Of a DNA stretch of 64,000 bases, positions 21,084-32,629 are shown piece by piece. The notes below the pieces were generated by a model. The model did no database searches. It saw only the letters and a list, made by a program, of their open reading frames with translations, and was not told where the DNA came from. Positions within the stretch are counted from its first letter, which is position 1. Every line of letters begins with the position of its first letter. Source of the stretch: Lunularia cruciata (Eukaryota > Streptophyta > Marchantiopsida > Lunulariales > Lunulariaceae); NCBI GenBank assembly GCA_948567375.1, contig OX419761.1:35466501-35530500 (forward strand), read 5' to 3'. Both the position numbers and the translations under genes were made by a program.

Positions 21084-21664
21084 TGTAATATCTTAGGATA
21101 GGAAAAACCTCTAGGGAAACAAAAGAGAAGAAACACAAGAGAAACAAAAGGTTTGATTCCTCAATACTTAGATGTCCTAGAGTAGTACTTTGACTTTATT
21201 ATATAGTTGAGAAGATCCCTTCCAAAGGAGCTACATCCTTAGATTAGATACAAGGATAGGTGACATTTCTGAAAGCTACACCCTTAGATTGGATCCATGG
21301 GTTGGTGACAAGTCAGCCTAGGTTCCATTTGAATGGTCAAATAATATTGATTATAGGGAATCTTTTGAGAATCTTCTTGTAGAAAGCTCAGAATAGTATG
21401 GAAGTGGTGTCATTGGAAAGATCTTTATAAGACAAAGTGAAGAAGATAGAAGAGAAGCCTTTTTCTCTAATGAAGGAATAAGGTTCCATTTTTAAGGCCT
21501 AATTCATTCATTTAGGCCTCCAAAATTGATTTTGAAGTGTTTGATGTGTTCTCTTTTGATGACATCTTTATCTGATCTACTTGAAACATTGTGTATAAAA
21601 TCACTAAAGATATTACCAAGCCAATTTCCATCTCTAGGTAATTTGTCTAGCTAATGGTATTACA
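21084..21664 (-). repeat. 3' LTR, family B
   Basis: On the minus strand it opens TGTAATACCATTAGCTAG and ends GATATTACA, matching the LTR ends at 56,211 and 62,739. It is shorter (581 bp against 705-726 bp), mainly because only one copy of the internal ~160-bp duplication is readable. Confidence 0.8.
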
Positions 21665-22070
21665 AACTTCCCCCATTTAAGATGCAATGTTCTCATTGCA
21701 AAGCTATTGCTCAAAAGATTGCACTAACACTTGTGCATTGGTCAAGTTAACTACGGGATCCCATGTTGCCTTATAAAATGGATACCCTTCCCAATGTACA
21801 AGATATTCCACATGCAAATGGTAGGTACCATGAATGCATTTTTGGAGAATGCATTTGACTTTGTATTCCTCCGTGTCATCAATGAGTGTTGGACAAGGTC
21901 AAACTTCTTTATGGAAAGAAAGTGGGGAGATCGGGGTGCATATCATGTAGCAAGGAAACATTGAACATTGGATGGATCTTCATGTGTGGTGGTAGTTCAA
22001 GGTGATAGGCCATTGTTTCGATATGATGGATGATGAGATAAGGGCAAATAAAAGGGTCAACATAAAAGCT
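21665..22070 (-). pseudogene. Chromodomain and integrase tail, family B
   Basis: Minus-strand blocks MAYHLELPPHMKIHPMFNVS, TEEYKVKCILQKC and HWEGYPFYKATWDPVVNLTN form the integrase C-terminus and a chromodomain with its W-E-G-Y and A-T-W-D-P signatures. They align with MAYHLELPPHMKIHPVFHVS and the chromodomain at 61,680-61,990. A frameshift separates the two parts. Confidence 0.82.
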
Positions 22071-22130
22071 TTGCAATGTTGGTATATTATATTCAATTCA
22101 CCATAGTCCCAACATCTAAGAGCATAACAT

Positions 22131-23628
22131 CGTCAAAAAACATCAGCATGACAATTGAAACATTTGTTGCTTGCAAATACACACATTGATTTAGAAGTTG
22201 GAGTTGTAATTGCTGATTTCAAGTTGGATATCCATAGAATGTAATTTGGATTGTGAAAATGTCAGAAAAAACCACTAGGACTTTGATAAATTAAGAGAAA
22301 TATCTACATATTGAGTATATGGAAAATCTTGGAACAATTATAAATAAAAAAACTCATGCAAAAATGAAATGAAGATATGAATACTTTCATCTCATGGTAT
22401 ATGTGGTGAATCAAAATTGAAATGTCTTTTACATTCATTTTTTTGGAAACTTCATTGGCCTTGGCGCTATGAAAATCTTGATCTTGACTAAATGATATCT
22501 CTATATTTTGCACTCTGAAGATGTGAAGTACCATATTGTCATGCTACTTGGTTTAGATATATTTTTGGTAATTGGAGATTTATCCATCCATCTATGATAA
22601 GATGGTTGGGAGAAGAGATCAGTGTATGTGGTAAGATCTTTGATATAGGTTTGAACTGAAAAATTTATTCATCCATCATAAGATGGTTAGGAGAAGAGTT
22701 TACTATATGTGGTAAACCTTCAAACCAAATTGAGAACTTTATCAATTTGGTTTTGTCAAAACAAAACTAAAAAATTAAGGAATCAGTTAGAGATGATGAA
22801 ATAAGTTTTGGTTCAATTTCAACATCAAGTATTTGGACCAATTTTGTAAATTTTCCTATGTTCACTGTAATTTGGTTGTATTTGAGCTCCATTTTCAAAG
22901 ATTTACTTTAATAAGGCTTTAGATTAGGATTAATGCTGTTTGAGAAGGGTGGTTGTTATAAAAGAAAGGGTGAAGGTTCATGCATAATTTTTTAAGTTTA
23001 GTCATCCAATTTGAACCTACAATGAGCCGAGACAAAAGTAAAAGTCACTCTAAATACTACATACACAAATAGCTAAATAATTGTAAGAATATCTTTGCAA
23101 TAGGGCAACATAGATTCTCAATAGATTTGGTGGCAAGATATGAAGCCTAAATGTAGCTAAGGTATAATTAAAAGCACTCTAAATGCTATGTGCATAAATA
23201 AAGGTTGAAAAAAAGGTACTAAGAAAAGATCTTATTTGAAAAATAAAACATATAGACAAAAAATTGGTAGCATCACATGAAATGCATACCAAGTAAACTT
23301 GGAAAACGTAAAAATCTAAGTAGCTGACATACCAATATGCATATAAAGAACTCATATGCTTAATTGGGGCAAGACTTGTTGCTTACTCTTGTGGTTGATT
23401 AAAATCAACATAAATATCTTCCTAGATGAATTTCAGCAACTATCAACTCAGAAATACACCTCTTCCTAGATTTCGAGACTGCAGATGTAGTGGCCGTTTG
23501 AAGCCAATGCCTAGAGCTAGAAACATCACTATCTCTGCTATTTGCTAGCACATCACAACGGTGAGGTAAAGCAAATGAATATAGTTAATATTACTAGAAA
23601 TCATATTGATATATCATACTAAGAATCA

Positions 23629-23633
<5 letters not shown>
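22131..23633. other. AT-rich spacer, no gene seen
   Basis: No coding signal. An imperfect ~93-bp tandem pair (22,572-22,640 and 22,665-22,733) shares TCCATC..ATAAGATGGTT.GGAGAAGAG and TATGTGGTAA. Nothing else stands out. Confidence 0.5.

Positions 23634-23680
<47 letters not shown>
23634..23680. repeat. (AT)n microsatellite
   Basis: About 46 uninterrupted bases of AT dinucleotide. Confidence 0.95.
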
Positions 23681-23682
<2 letters not shown>

Positions 23683-23769
23683 GTATTTGCAGTGTATATA
23701 ATCAAATGATTTCTCATATAATACAATCATATCATATTAAAAATAAATAATGGAAGAGATCACTATTGA

Positions 23770-24253
23770 GAAGAAAGGAGAGAGAGTTTATGAACATGAT
23801 ATCCTTTTGGACTTCATCAAGTACAATGTTGAGGAAGTCCATTGATAACATCTACATGCAGGCCTAAAATGCATAAAGCACCTTTTAGTTCCAATATCCA
23901 TTTCTCTCAGTGCTTACTACCATAGACCTTTTAGGTAATAAGAGCAAATCAATCAATTGTTTAATACATATCAATCTAGATTCATTTGAAATAGGCTTTT
24001 AGACGTACCTATAATAAGTAATATATCATATATACATACATTTCCATATAATTGTAGATAGGGGAGAAAGATATTTATATGTTTGAAATCTCAACTTATT
24101 TTTGTACCAACATGAGACGTTGCTTTATCTCTTATATATGGCCTATGAAGAAGAGAAATTCCATCAACTATAAGAACGAGTGATCTTATGTTACTCCATA
24201 TGTATGAAAAACAACAAGTTTCTTGGTTGATATCAAATTGCAAGTCCACACCA
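23770..24253. repeat. Dispersed direct repeat, copy 1
   Basis: Pairs with 25,201-25,693. Shared landmarks in order are GTTGAGGAAGTCCA, CCAATATCCATTTCTC, TTTGAAATCTCAACTTATTT, CCTATGAAGAAGA and CAAGTCCAC. Indels separate the landmarks and no conserved ORF is shared, so this looks like a non-coding repeat family. Confidence 0.8.
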
Positions 24254-24565
24254 AATTTTTTGTATTCCATGATACAAACATGACCACCTTTACTCCCATG
24301 AACAAAAACCCCAACTCTTTCTTGAGAGCATGCCTAAGGTGGAAAATGATGTCAGATTAATGAGGGAATAGAAAACCTTATCTTGGCAATTGGGATGATT
24401 TGATAAGCATTACATGGAGTGAGTATGTGGTATCAAATGTCACTATTGTTTGTTTGTACATGAATGTTCTTGAAAAATTACATAAGCATCCACGTTACTA
24501 GCTTTTGAAGATATTAAATGAGTGTATCCCATGAGTATCCAAGTGAAGCTCTCCTTTGCAGCTTG

Positions 24566-24836
24566 ATAATGTGGTCATTGATAAAGGATTTTTCTTGATA
24601 GATTTATTGATATATAACCTTGATAAAATATTGTCTAAATAATCTTAATAGATTTATAAAATAAATTATAAATAATATTAATAAAATATTGATATATATC
24701 TTTATTTATTTATGGAATCAATAAATCTATCAAATATGATTGATAAAAATATATCAATAAATATTAAATATTATTGATATTATTAATAAATCTTGATAGA
24801 TTTACTGATATGTAACCACAAATATAACCACATTAT
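24566..24836. mobile_element. MITE-like AT-rich segment with 10-bp terminal inverted repeats
   Basis: ATAATGTGGT (24,566-24,575) and its complement ACCACATTAT (24,827-24,836) bound 271 bp rich in TTGATAGATTTATTGATAT motifs that also recur inverted inside. I see no target duplication, so the call is tentative. A further ATAATGTGGTT lies just outside at 24,846. Confidence 0.35.
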
Positions 24837-25200
24837 AAATAATTGATAATGTGGTTGTATCAATGAATATAAATTTTGTATTCAAATATCAATTAAATGT
24901 ATATACAATACCAATTAAACATCTATGAAGATTAGGTACAGGACAAACACATTGCAAAAAGACCAAAATGGTAACTGAGATCCAAAAACTTTGACAAAAT
25001 CCAATCCAACCATATTTGAGTATTATATACTGGACAACTAGAATGCGAAAGACAAACCGAGATATAAAGTCAAATGGCTAAAGGAAGTTCTCAATGAAGT
25101 AATATGGAGTTCTACACTAAGGATTGCTAGTGAATGGAAGTTTCAAAAATGGGTAAATTAATCTTCAAATAGATGACCTTTCTAAAAATTGTACCAAGGA

Positions 25201-25693
25201 CAAGAAGAGAGGGAGAGAGATTACTTACATGTTGTCCCTTTGGAGTTCGTCATCTATAGTGTTGAGGAAGTCCACCAAAAACATTTGCATACAGACCTAA
25301 AAAGCATAAAACACCAAAAACATTTGCATACAAACCTGAAAAGTAAAAGCCCTTTTAATTCCAATATCCATTTCTCCATGTACTTACTAACATAGACTGT
25401 TGAGATAATAAGAGCAGTCAATTGTTTAGTACGTACAATCTATATTTATAGTACGTACCAATCTAAATTTATTTGAAATAGTCTTTTGGATGTACCTCCA
25501 GAAAATAATATATCATATAAATTTCCATATAACTCTATTTACAAGAAAGACATCTACACGTTTGAAATCTCAACTTATTTTTGTGCCAACGGGAGATGTC
25601 TCTCTATGGTGCCCTATGAAGAAGAAAAATGCCATCAACTGTCTCATAATGGTGAATGCAAAATGGTTGATAGCAAACTTCAAGTCCACCCTA
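25201..25693. repeat. Dispersed direct repeat, copy 2
   Basis: Second copy of the repeat at 23,770-24,253, same orientation, about 1.4 kb downstream. It contains an extra internal duplication of AACACCAAAAACATTTGCAT near 25,272-25,330. Open stretches of 73-104 codons here have no known domain and are not kept in copy 1. Confidence 0.8.
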
Positions 25694-27033
25694 ATTCTAA
25701 GGAATAGTTATACTTTGAGCATGTGTACATGCAATTGCTCACCCTACTTTCACAAAGCTGACTTACAAAAAGTATCTATAAGTCACAAATCCTCAATCCT
25801 TTGAATGAGCACACCGAAGAGCACTTTGATGTCTGAAGAACAAAATCCCTTCTTCTACTACTTGGTGACGTGCTATCAATCAAGTACGTACAAGTTCAAT
25901 TGAAATATCTATACTTGACCCTAATCGCACATTTGTACCTATGATGATTTGAAAACAAAATTCCACTACTTTCTACACTTTGAACTCCAAGTGCTAATTT
26001 GTCAAATGCATCGATCTATGCTAAATTTCACCTCAGTCGCAGATCGCGAGCAAGCAACGGGAGCCGAGCCGGGAGAGCCGGGAAGCAACGGGAGTAAGGA
26101 AGCTCATTCGAGATTTGCATTCGGAAACCACAATCTTGACTAGACCTTGCAAATTTGTCGAGTATGGACAATAAGAAGCGTACCGCCTTAAACATCAACA
26201 TGTGGCCACTCTAAATGTTCGACAATAAACTATATGGACAGAGCCCTTTCAGGAAGGACGGAATGGACAATAATAGGTCCCTACCGAACTATAAGAAGTG
26301 ACAATCACCTTTTAAAAAGTAAGTTATATTTACCTTACTATATAGAGTTAACATAGTCTATTAAAGGTAAATACTACCGAGTATTTATAGACCATTATTT
26401 CATAAAATATTATAGAGGGTGGAACAGAGTGACACGTAAGAATTTATAATTTATTTATTTATTTATTCTAATTTTGTGAAAATTTCAAAGCCGATTTTAT
26501 GGGACTTTGTCAATTTCAGTGCTTCTGCTCTGTTCGAGAAATCTCATATATTTATGCGGTGATGACTAATAACATTTCTGTACATTTGCAATTGAAGTTC
26601 CATAGTGTTACCATTCTAAAACTTTTGGGCACGCTCTCATTGTTAGGTGGACATGGCTTATACACTGGAATAAAACATCAACGCCTGTGATAACGCCAAA
26701 TAATTTTCTAACCTGATTATCTTGCAAATATGTCTATTAATATCGAATTTTAAGCTCTTTTTATTTCTCCTCTCTATTATTCTGTTGTAATATTGAACTC
26801 TTTTTAAAGTGCATGGATGTGGAAAGCTAGAATATGATTCCGTTTGAAAACTACTCATATTATTCCGTCCTCTATTATTACCACTATTTTATGGGTGTCC
26901 AAGTAAGTTAGACGCTCTTCAAGATTGAAATGCAGATCGAGGATCAACTTTAGTACTCACTTAAAATTAATTAAAGAGAAATTAACGTTTACTATAAGAC
27001 ATAGCAAACGCGGATAAGCTCATATACTCCTTT
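25694..27033. other. Spacer, no gene seen
   Basis: A short GC-rich patch at 26,035-26,100 repeats GCAACGGGAG. Otherwise AT-rich with no convincing coding sequence on either strand. Confidence 0.5.
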
Positions 27034-27690
27034 GTGTCCATTCTTCAAGCTACTAGAGCACTTATTCGCTCTTGCTCTGGCAAGGGTGCAGACTCTTGGA
27101 TCCTAGCTCGATTGTGCATTAGGGTATATCGACTCGCACTAGCTACTTTCTCTATAGCGATGAGGTTTAGCTTAGGTTTTGTCCACCCATCTACATATGG
27201 ATCTTCATTATTCACTTGTGAGTGTGGTTCTACACTAGATGCAACAATAGTTCATATGACACGGTGTACTTTTGGAGGACAGAGGATAACTACCCGTTAT
27301 GCTATTAGGGATATAGTGTTTACTATGGCACGAGAGAGATACTTGGAGGGAGCGTTCATATGCTTTCGAGACGGCATGTGTCATGGCAGACTTAAACTTG
27401 GTCCGAGATGATCAGGTGATAGTAGCGGATGTCATGGTTATGGACCCTATGCATGATATTGTTTCCGAGAGAATGATTACCATACCCCTAGATGGGCAGC
27501 GAGTGCAGCAGCAGCTCGCAAGGTCTCCAAGTATATGGGCATGCAACAAGGTCACCTCTTTGTTCCTCTAGCCTTGGAGTTATATGGAGCAATGGACACG
27601 ACATTCGACACATTTGTCAAGGAATGCACGAGAGATTATCATGTTAGGCGCCAGGGGTACCACTCTCACTCTCACTATCATACTTCATAG
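27034..27690 (+). pseudogene. Non-LTR retrotransposon C-terminal region (post-RT)
   Basis: The first frame (27,034-27,411) has GADSWILARL, FSIAMRFSLGF, then CECGSTLDATIVHMTRCTFGGQ and TRYAIRDIVF. This matches the C-x-C-G...D...H...C...G-x-R...R...AIRD pattern found after the reverse transcriptase of several plant LINE-like proteins. A second frame (27,383-27,480) gives DDQVIVADVMVMDPMHD, and a third runs to a TAG at 27,690 through FVPLALELYGAM. The D-V-x-V-x-D-P and ...E-L-Y-G blocks fit a restriction-endonuclease-like domain. The RT itself is not present upstream, so this is a 5'-truncated copy, the usual fate of LINEs, with two frameshifts. Confidence 0.6.
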
Positions 27691-27886
27691 CATATTTTAG
27701 ACCTTGTATGTCCAATGCTCAATAGAGGACAATGGGTGGTGTAATTTATAGGAGAGTAACCACACCAGGTGATGCTTCTTCGGATGCTCCCATTATTTGT
27801 AGACAGTACACCTTGCATAACTCAGATATTTTAGGTGCTGTAGTGCAGATTTCTCAGATTTACTCTATTGGGGCTTAGCCCCATTC

Positions 27887-28000
27887 TACCTATTTTGTCT
27901 CACCCTTTATAATGGCTTGATGGGTCTTCCCATCCTTCTTCTTACCTATTTTGTCTCACCCTTTATTATGGCTTGATGGGGTCTTCCCATCCTTCTTCTT
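27887..28000. repeat. 56-bp tandem duplication
   Basis: Two copies of TACCTATTTTGTCTCACC followed by ATGGCTTGATGGG and TCTTCCCATCCTTC, at 27,887 and 27,943; the second has one extra G. An inverted copy of GATGGGAAGACCCATCATA lies at 28,320-28,338. Confidence 0.9.
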
Positions 28001-29371
28001 GTTTTCGATGCTGTCTCCCTTTTCCCGGTGTATATTGAGTGAGATCTATCCCCACTCATATCCATCCAACCAATCATTTATATTGCTCTAAATTATGGTT
28101 AACTTTTTGTTTATTTACAAAATTTGAATCTGTTATTTATATTATAATTCTGTTTTATCCAAATTTACATCTTCACACATTCACGGTGGTGTGATGAAAA
28201 TAATAAAAGTGAGATAGAAATAAATTGTTCCTTAAAAAAAATTTGTCACCCGAAGATAGATACCTATAATAGTATAGTAGTAGAAGAAAGCCGACCTCGA
28301 CCTCATAGAACACAAGATGGATGGGAAGACCCATCATAAAAGTAATTTAGATAATGTAATCGGGGAAAATTGGTTTCCCCAAAACATTGGGGAAAGTTGG
28401 TGCATTATACACACCTCATCTCCCAGTAGTTAATTAAGTGGGGGTAATGGACACCGCCCGTTGCGGGTCCGGCGTCTTCCTCACTCTCCCTCACACTCCA
28501 CCATGGAGTGTTTCTCGCTTCGGTCAGAAGGCTTTTCATACGAGCATACGGTCGAAGTGGTGCGAGAAATCAAGGTGATTGTATCGTACTGTGCGCTGAC
28601 GAGTCAAGGCACAGAACTGGAACATGATACTTATGGTACGATCTGTAATTGCTATGTTTTGCAGTAGGCTAGGCAAGTCAATTACGAGACGAACGAAGGT
28701 GGTGCCATAAAGATATGGTGGGCACTCTGTACTGTATCGTATACCTGCTTGCGAGAGGAGAACAGGTTTCATTTTTCTCTTAGAATTGTCATAATGGTGA
28801 ATATAAGTATACGGAGCAGTCCTTTTAACGCTTGTGCGAATTTTATTATAGCAATACCCTGACTTTGTATGATGACATTGCAACGTTAGGGATATCCTTC
28901 GTGATGCAGAATTCATTGCTATGATGGCGTTCTATATTCTTCCGAGACATTCTGCCAAGCTGATTTCTCGTGGACTTTAACTCTCGGGGAATAGCTGATT
29001 CTTTGGACCGACGAGGTCGATCTGCTCGTGCGCGGAGCTGGAGATCGAGTTCGACATTCAAGATGAAAGTTATTGTGATCTCTAGTTGAGGTGCTTTGGT
29101 GGGAAAATCTTGGACGTCTTACAACGCAGTCCATCTATTGACCGATCTACTTCTGATTGATCAAGTGACGGTTACTTTCATGTATTTACTGATGACTGAC
29201 CATGATATTCTGCAACCAGGTCTCTGAATTTCCGACCCAATTTTCCGACCGAAGTTTAGACATCCGCTACAATAAGAACCGGGTCAAGCAAACGACTCCT
29301 TCTGACGGATTGTACACGATTTGTCCACGGCTACGCTTGCATTCAACTGGATACAGTTAGAATTTACCTCC
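28001..29371 (+). other. Region upstream of the RBR gene
   Basis: Base composition rises in GC after about 28,440 and stays mixed up to the start codon, as in a transcribed leader or promoter of a real gene. Short ORFs occur on both strands (for example 28,461-28,667 plus, 28,536-28,916 minus) with no recognisable domain. I cannot place a TATA box or untranslated exon with confidence. Confidence 0.4.
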
Positions 29372-31681
29372 ATGGCTTTTAACGAGGAAACATTGCAGTT
29401 TACGCAGCTGCAAGCAGTCGAGGTGACTCGCTTGATTCAAGAGTCCGCTGACCTGGAGCTTGCGAATCGAATGCAGTTAGCTGAGGCAATTGCAATCAGT
29501 TCAGCCATGGCTTTGGCATCATCCAGTTTGTCAAGTTCGTTAACTACCGACACCTCACAGACTGAAAACGACGGTGAAGGCTATGGGTTAGGTGCGTTGC
29601 AATTGTGCGCTTGAAGCCTGATCGAGATTTCCTAATGAGCCCTCTATAAAACCAGATTCATATCTGACGTCTGCTGTCTTGCACCAGTCTTGAAGTACAT
29701 GAATTTTGTGGGAAACTGTACAGTTGATGAATGGCTACACCTCCTAGTTGATAAAGTTTCTGGCTAAATTATTAGCCCTTTGGAAGCTTGCGCGGAGTAT
29801 GATATCGCTGTGGCATGGCGTGTTTTTCATCTGCCCCAGGTGAACTCTTTGGAAAAGATGACCATGCTAACGCTTTAGTTGATCGCGACGCCGCTCTCGT
29901 GGAACAGCAACTTGAGGCGGAGATGCTGAACCAGGTAAGCCTCTCTACATGCGTAGCAAATGTGAAATGGAACTTGAGGTTGTCCATCCGAATCAAAAGA
30001 ACCATTCTCTTTCATATTGCGTTGAATGAAGCGGAAGTGATATTAAGCAGCAGATGTTTCTTGTGACCAGGAGCTGGCTGATGAAGCCGAAGCATTACGA
30101 GAACAGTCGAGGTTAGTGGAGATAGATGCCATTTGCGAACACGATGGCAAATTTGCCCGTTTCTTGTCGACTCTCTCTGAGAGCGAATGGGAAGCCAGGG
30201 GAACGGAGCTGGATGACCCGTTCACCTTCACCTCAGAAGATGTGTCGAAAGCAATCGCGGCCGCACTACCGCGCATTTCCAATGACTCGTTGAAAAGGAA
30301 GGCTCCTACAAGGCTCGAGGGATTGCTCACTTCTCTTGATCGCGGTAAGGATATTTGGGAACCAGGATTAGCAGCCGCATCTCTTCTGGACGTCGGTGAC
30401 GGTTCCACGGATATGAGTTACCTGGCGACAATCACTCACGCACAGAGCTTTCAATCAGGTCATCATTAGAACCATCCTTTGCTGTGCTGTTTCTAATAGA
30501 ACTCTGCGTTGATGGCAATTCGTGAGGCCTTATAAATTGCCTAAGGAAAACTCCCTTGAAGTTTCCTGCCGTTTACCTGACAGTGCTCGGCACTTCATGT
30601 TCTACAGGGTTGCCGTGCGGTTTGAACGTCGTAGAGAAAGACTCCACGCGTGATATCTGCAAGATATGCTACAGCACGGAAATCACGCTTTTCAATTCGC
30701 ATGTCACCAGTGAGAAGTGTAGTCACCGATTTTGCGTTGAATGCCTGCGCACTTTTGCAGAGACAACAGTGAAATCTGCAAAGTCCTACATACCTTGTCC
30801 GCATTATAATTGCGAGGAATTATGGTCTGCAGAAATGTGCGATTTGTTTCTTTCACCCTCCATGCTGTCCATAATGACACTACGTCAGATAGAGGAAGCT
30901 TTCCCAGAGCGCGAACGGGTGTATTGTCCGTACAAGGATTGCTCATTTTTACAATTAAAACCAGCTACTGTGACTCAACCTTCTACATCTTACCATCCGC
31001 ATCAGACAGCAATTGGAGGAGTTGAGTGTTTCTCATGCAATCGATACTTCTGCTTCGAGTGCAAGGTATGTCGTAATCTAAATTGCTGAATATGACGTTC
31101 AAATGCAGAAATTCTTCATGCAACTTCCTCAATCTTTGAAGTCAGGAAAGGCCACATCACTGCTCAAGAGAACTAAATTTAAGAATGACTTGCGGATGAT
31201 GAACTCCAAGTGAACATCTGATGTGGAGACATCAAAACATCTGAAAATTTTGATCCGGGCGGCATTAGCCTTCACCCTTACATGCCAAAGCAGAATGCTT
31301 AACGTGTCATTTCTTCGCAGGTACCATGGCATGGGGATCTTACGTGCGAGGAATGGAAGAGTTTGCCTGAAGACGAAAAGTCTCCTCATGACGTCGCTCT
31401 ACTCAAAAGCCTCGCCAAGTCTAAAAAGTGGCAGAGATGTAGCTGCGGCTTCGTCGTGGAGCAGAATGGTGGATGCAACCACATCAGTTGCAGGTATAAA
31501 GCTTTCTCTTCCTCAACTGTTTTCTACTTCGACTCCTTCTAGCTATCTTTCTGCAGCACTCTGTAGATTATGCAGTTATGATTTGACATTTCGAGAGACG
31601 CTTTCTTCATACAGATGCGGCAAACATTTCTGCTATGTTTGTGGCGGAGATTGGCAACACAATCATATCTGCGCGTGGTAA
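29372..31681 (+). CDS. RBR (RING1-IBR-RING2) E3 ubiquitin-protein ligase, six exons
   Basis: Exons 29,372-29,591, 29,840-29,934, 30,071-30,458, 30,608-31,065, 31,321-31,493 and 31,615-31,681 join in frame to 466 codons plus TAA, all introns GT..AG. RING1 ligands are C252, C255, C272, H274, C277, C280, C298, C303. IBR ligands are C341, C346, C375, C378, C383, C386, H391, C396. RING2 holds C427, C429, the catalytic C439 in NGGCNHISC, C444, C446, C451, C454. The enzyme takes ubiquitin from an E2 at RING1, forms a thioester on C439 and passes it to a substrate. Residues 1-230 are a plant-type N-terminal region with helical, Glu/Ala-rich stretches. The ATG at 29,372 is the first in-frame Met. The first RING2 pair is C-x-C, one residue shorter than usual. 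It is intact and probably expressed; the substrate is unknown. Confidence 0.9.
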
Positions 31682-32267
31682 TCCGAGGAGTGAGTTCCTT
31701 GGTAAACCGGACTTCAAATATTAGAGGGTTTCAGAAATAGGTTTGACGATGTTTGCAGGGTAAATAACAAATTTAACAAATTTCGGAATAATTTTTGGTG
31801 AACTGTGGAATAATATTGTGGAATAATATTATTGAACTCAGGAAACGATACTAGATTGGAATAATTGACCGCTGTGTTATTTCATTTAAGGGATATATTT
31901 AGCTAATTGTATTTATTTGTAAAAATCAAATTCTATGTTATTGATGTTTTGGAATATCGAAACTAAATAAATGATTGTCGGAAAGAAGTAAGCAGTAAGC
32001 GTTTCTTCAAGAGAGTGACCACGTAATTATTTAGTCATGTATTGATAATTTGGTTTCATATTCAAGATCCAAAATGGCCACAACAATTCAAATTTGTAAA
32101 TTGAAATTCACCACCTTTTTGAGCAAATGTGCGGGTTGTCAAGCAAGTAACGGCGGTTTTGTAGTTATGAATTGGTGTGGGAAATGATCAGTGCCTGTCG
32201 TGCATCAACCAAGAAATTGATTAGAGTGCGATGATTCTCACACTAAGAGTTCAATAAATTTTTTGCA
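31682..32267. other. Spacer after the RBR gene
   Basis: AT-rich, with small repeats of GGAATAATATT near 31,800. The first part should include the RBR 3' untranslated region. No gene seen. Confidence 0.5.
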
Positions 32268-32512
32268 ATGGGAGATCAAGTATCGTGTTTTAGTGTAAGA
32301 GACTCCTTTATTAATGATGATTCTGGATCTATAGAGTCATCTTTGGATTCGTAACCTCAACAGCCATTAGGGAAATTCGGAGACTTGTTGAGGATGGTTT
32401 CTTCTGTGCCTGGCAAAACCAAGGAGGATGAACGATTTTGCATGGCAATACACCATTATAGTCAAATATTGGATTATTTGGATGACCTTGAGTATTTTGC
32501 ATAAATTCATGG
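32268..32512 (+). other. Short ORF pair before the coiled-coil ORF
   Basis: ATG at 32,268 opens 28 codons (MGDQVSCFSVRDSF...) to a TAA at 32,352. The same frame then stays open for about 50 codons (PQQPLGKFGDLLRMV, KTKEDERFCMAIHHY, ILDYLDDLEYFA) to the next TAA. Read through a single stop, it looks like one small acidic protein or an upstream exon of the following ORF. I recognise no family. Confidence 0.3.
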
Positions 32513-32629
32513 TGTGAATTGCAAAAAGTCTATTCAGAAATAAATCGCATTTAGTTTCATGGTAACCTTTTTTATTAGAGAGTGTATCGGATTTCCTACC
32601 TCTATGACAGGTGACAGACTTTACAAGAA

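Larger units (their letters stand above)
21084..22130 (-). mobile_element. Family B chromovirus, 3' fragment
   Basis: A 581-bp LTR (21,084-21,664, plus sense TGTAATATC...GGTATTACA) is preceded on the minus strand by a purine tract and the chromodomain end of pol. The sequence resembles the complete family B element at 56,211-62,739 along its 3' end. The rest of the element is missing. Its insertion or a rearrangement removed the end of the copia element. Confidence 0.8.

Noticed and set aside
23634-23680. AT microsatellite as a replication origin or scaffold site
   Set aside because: A dinucleotide run alone is no evidence for either; two such runs occur here and both are simple repeats.
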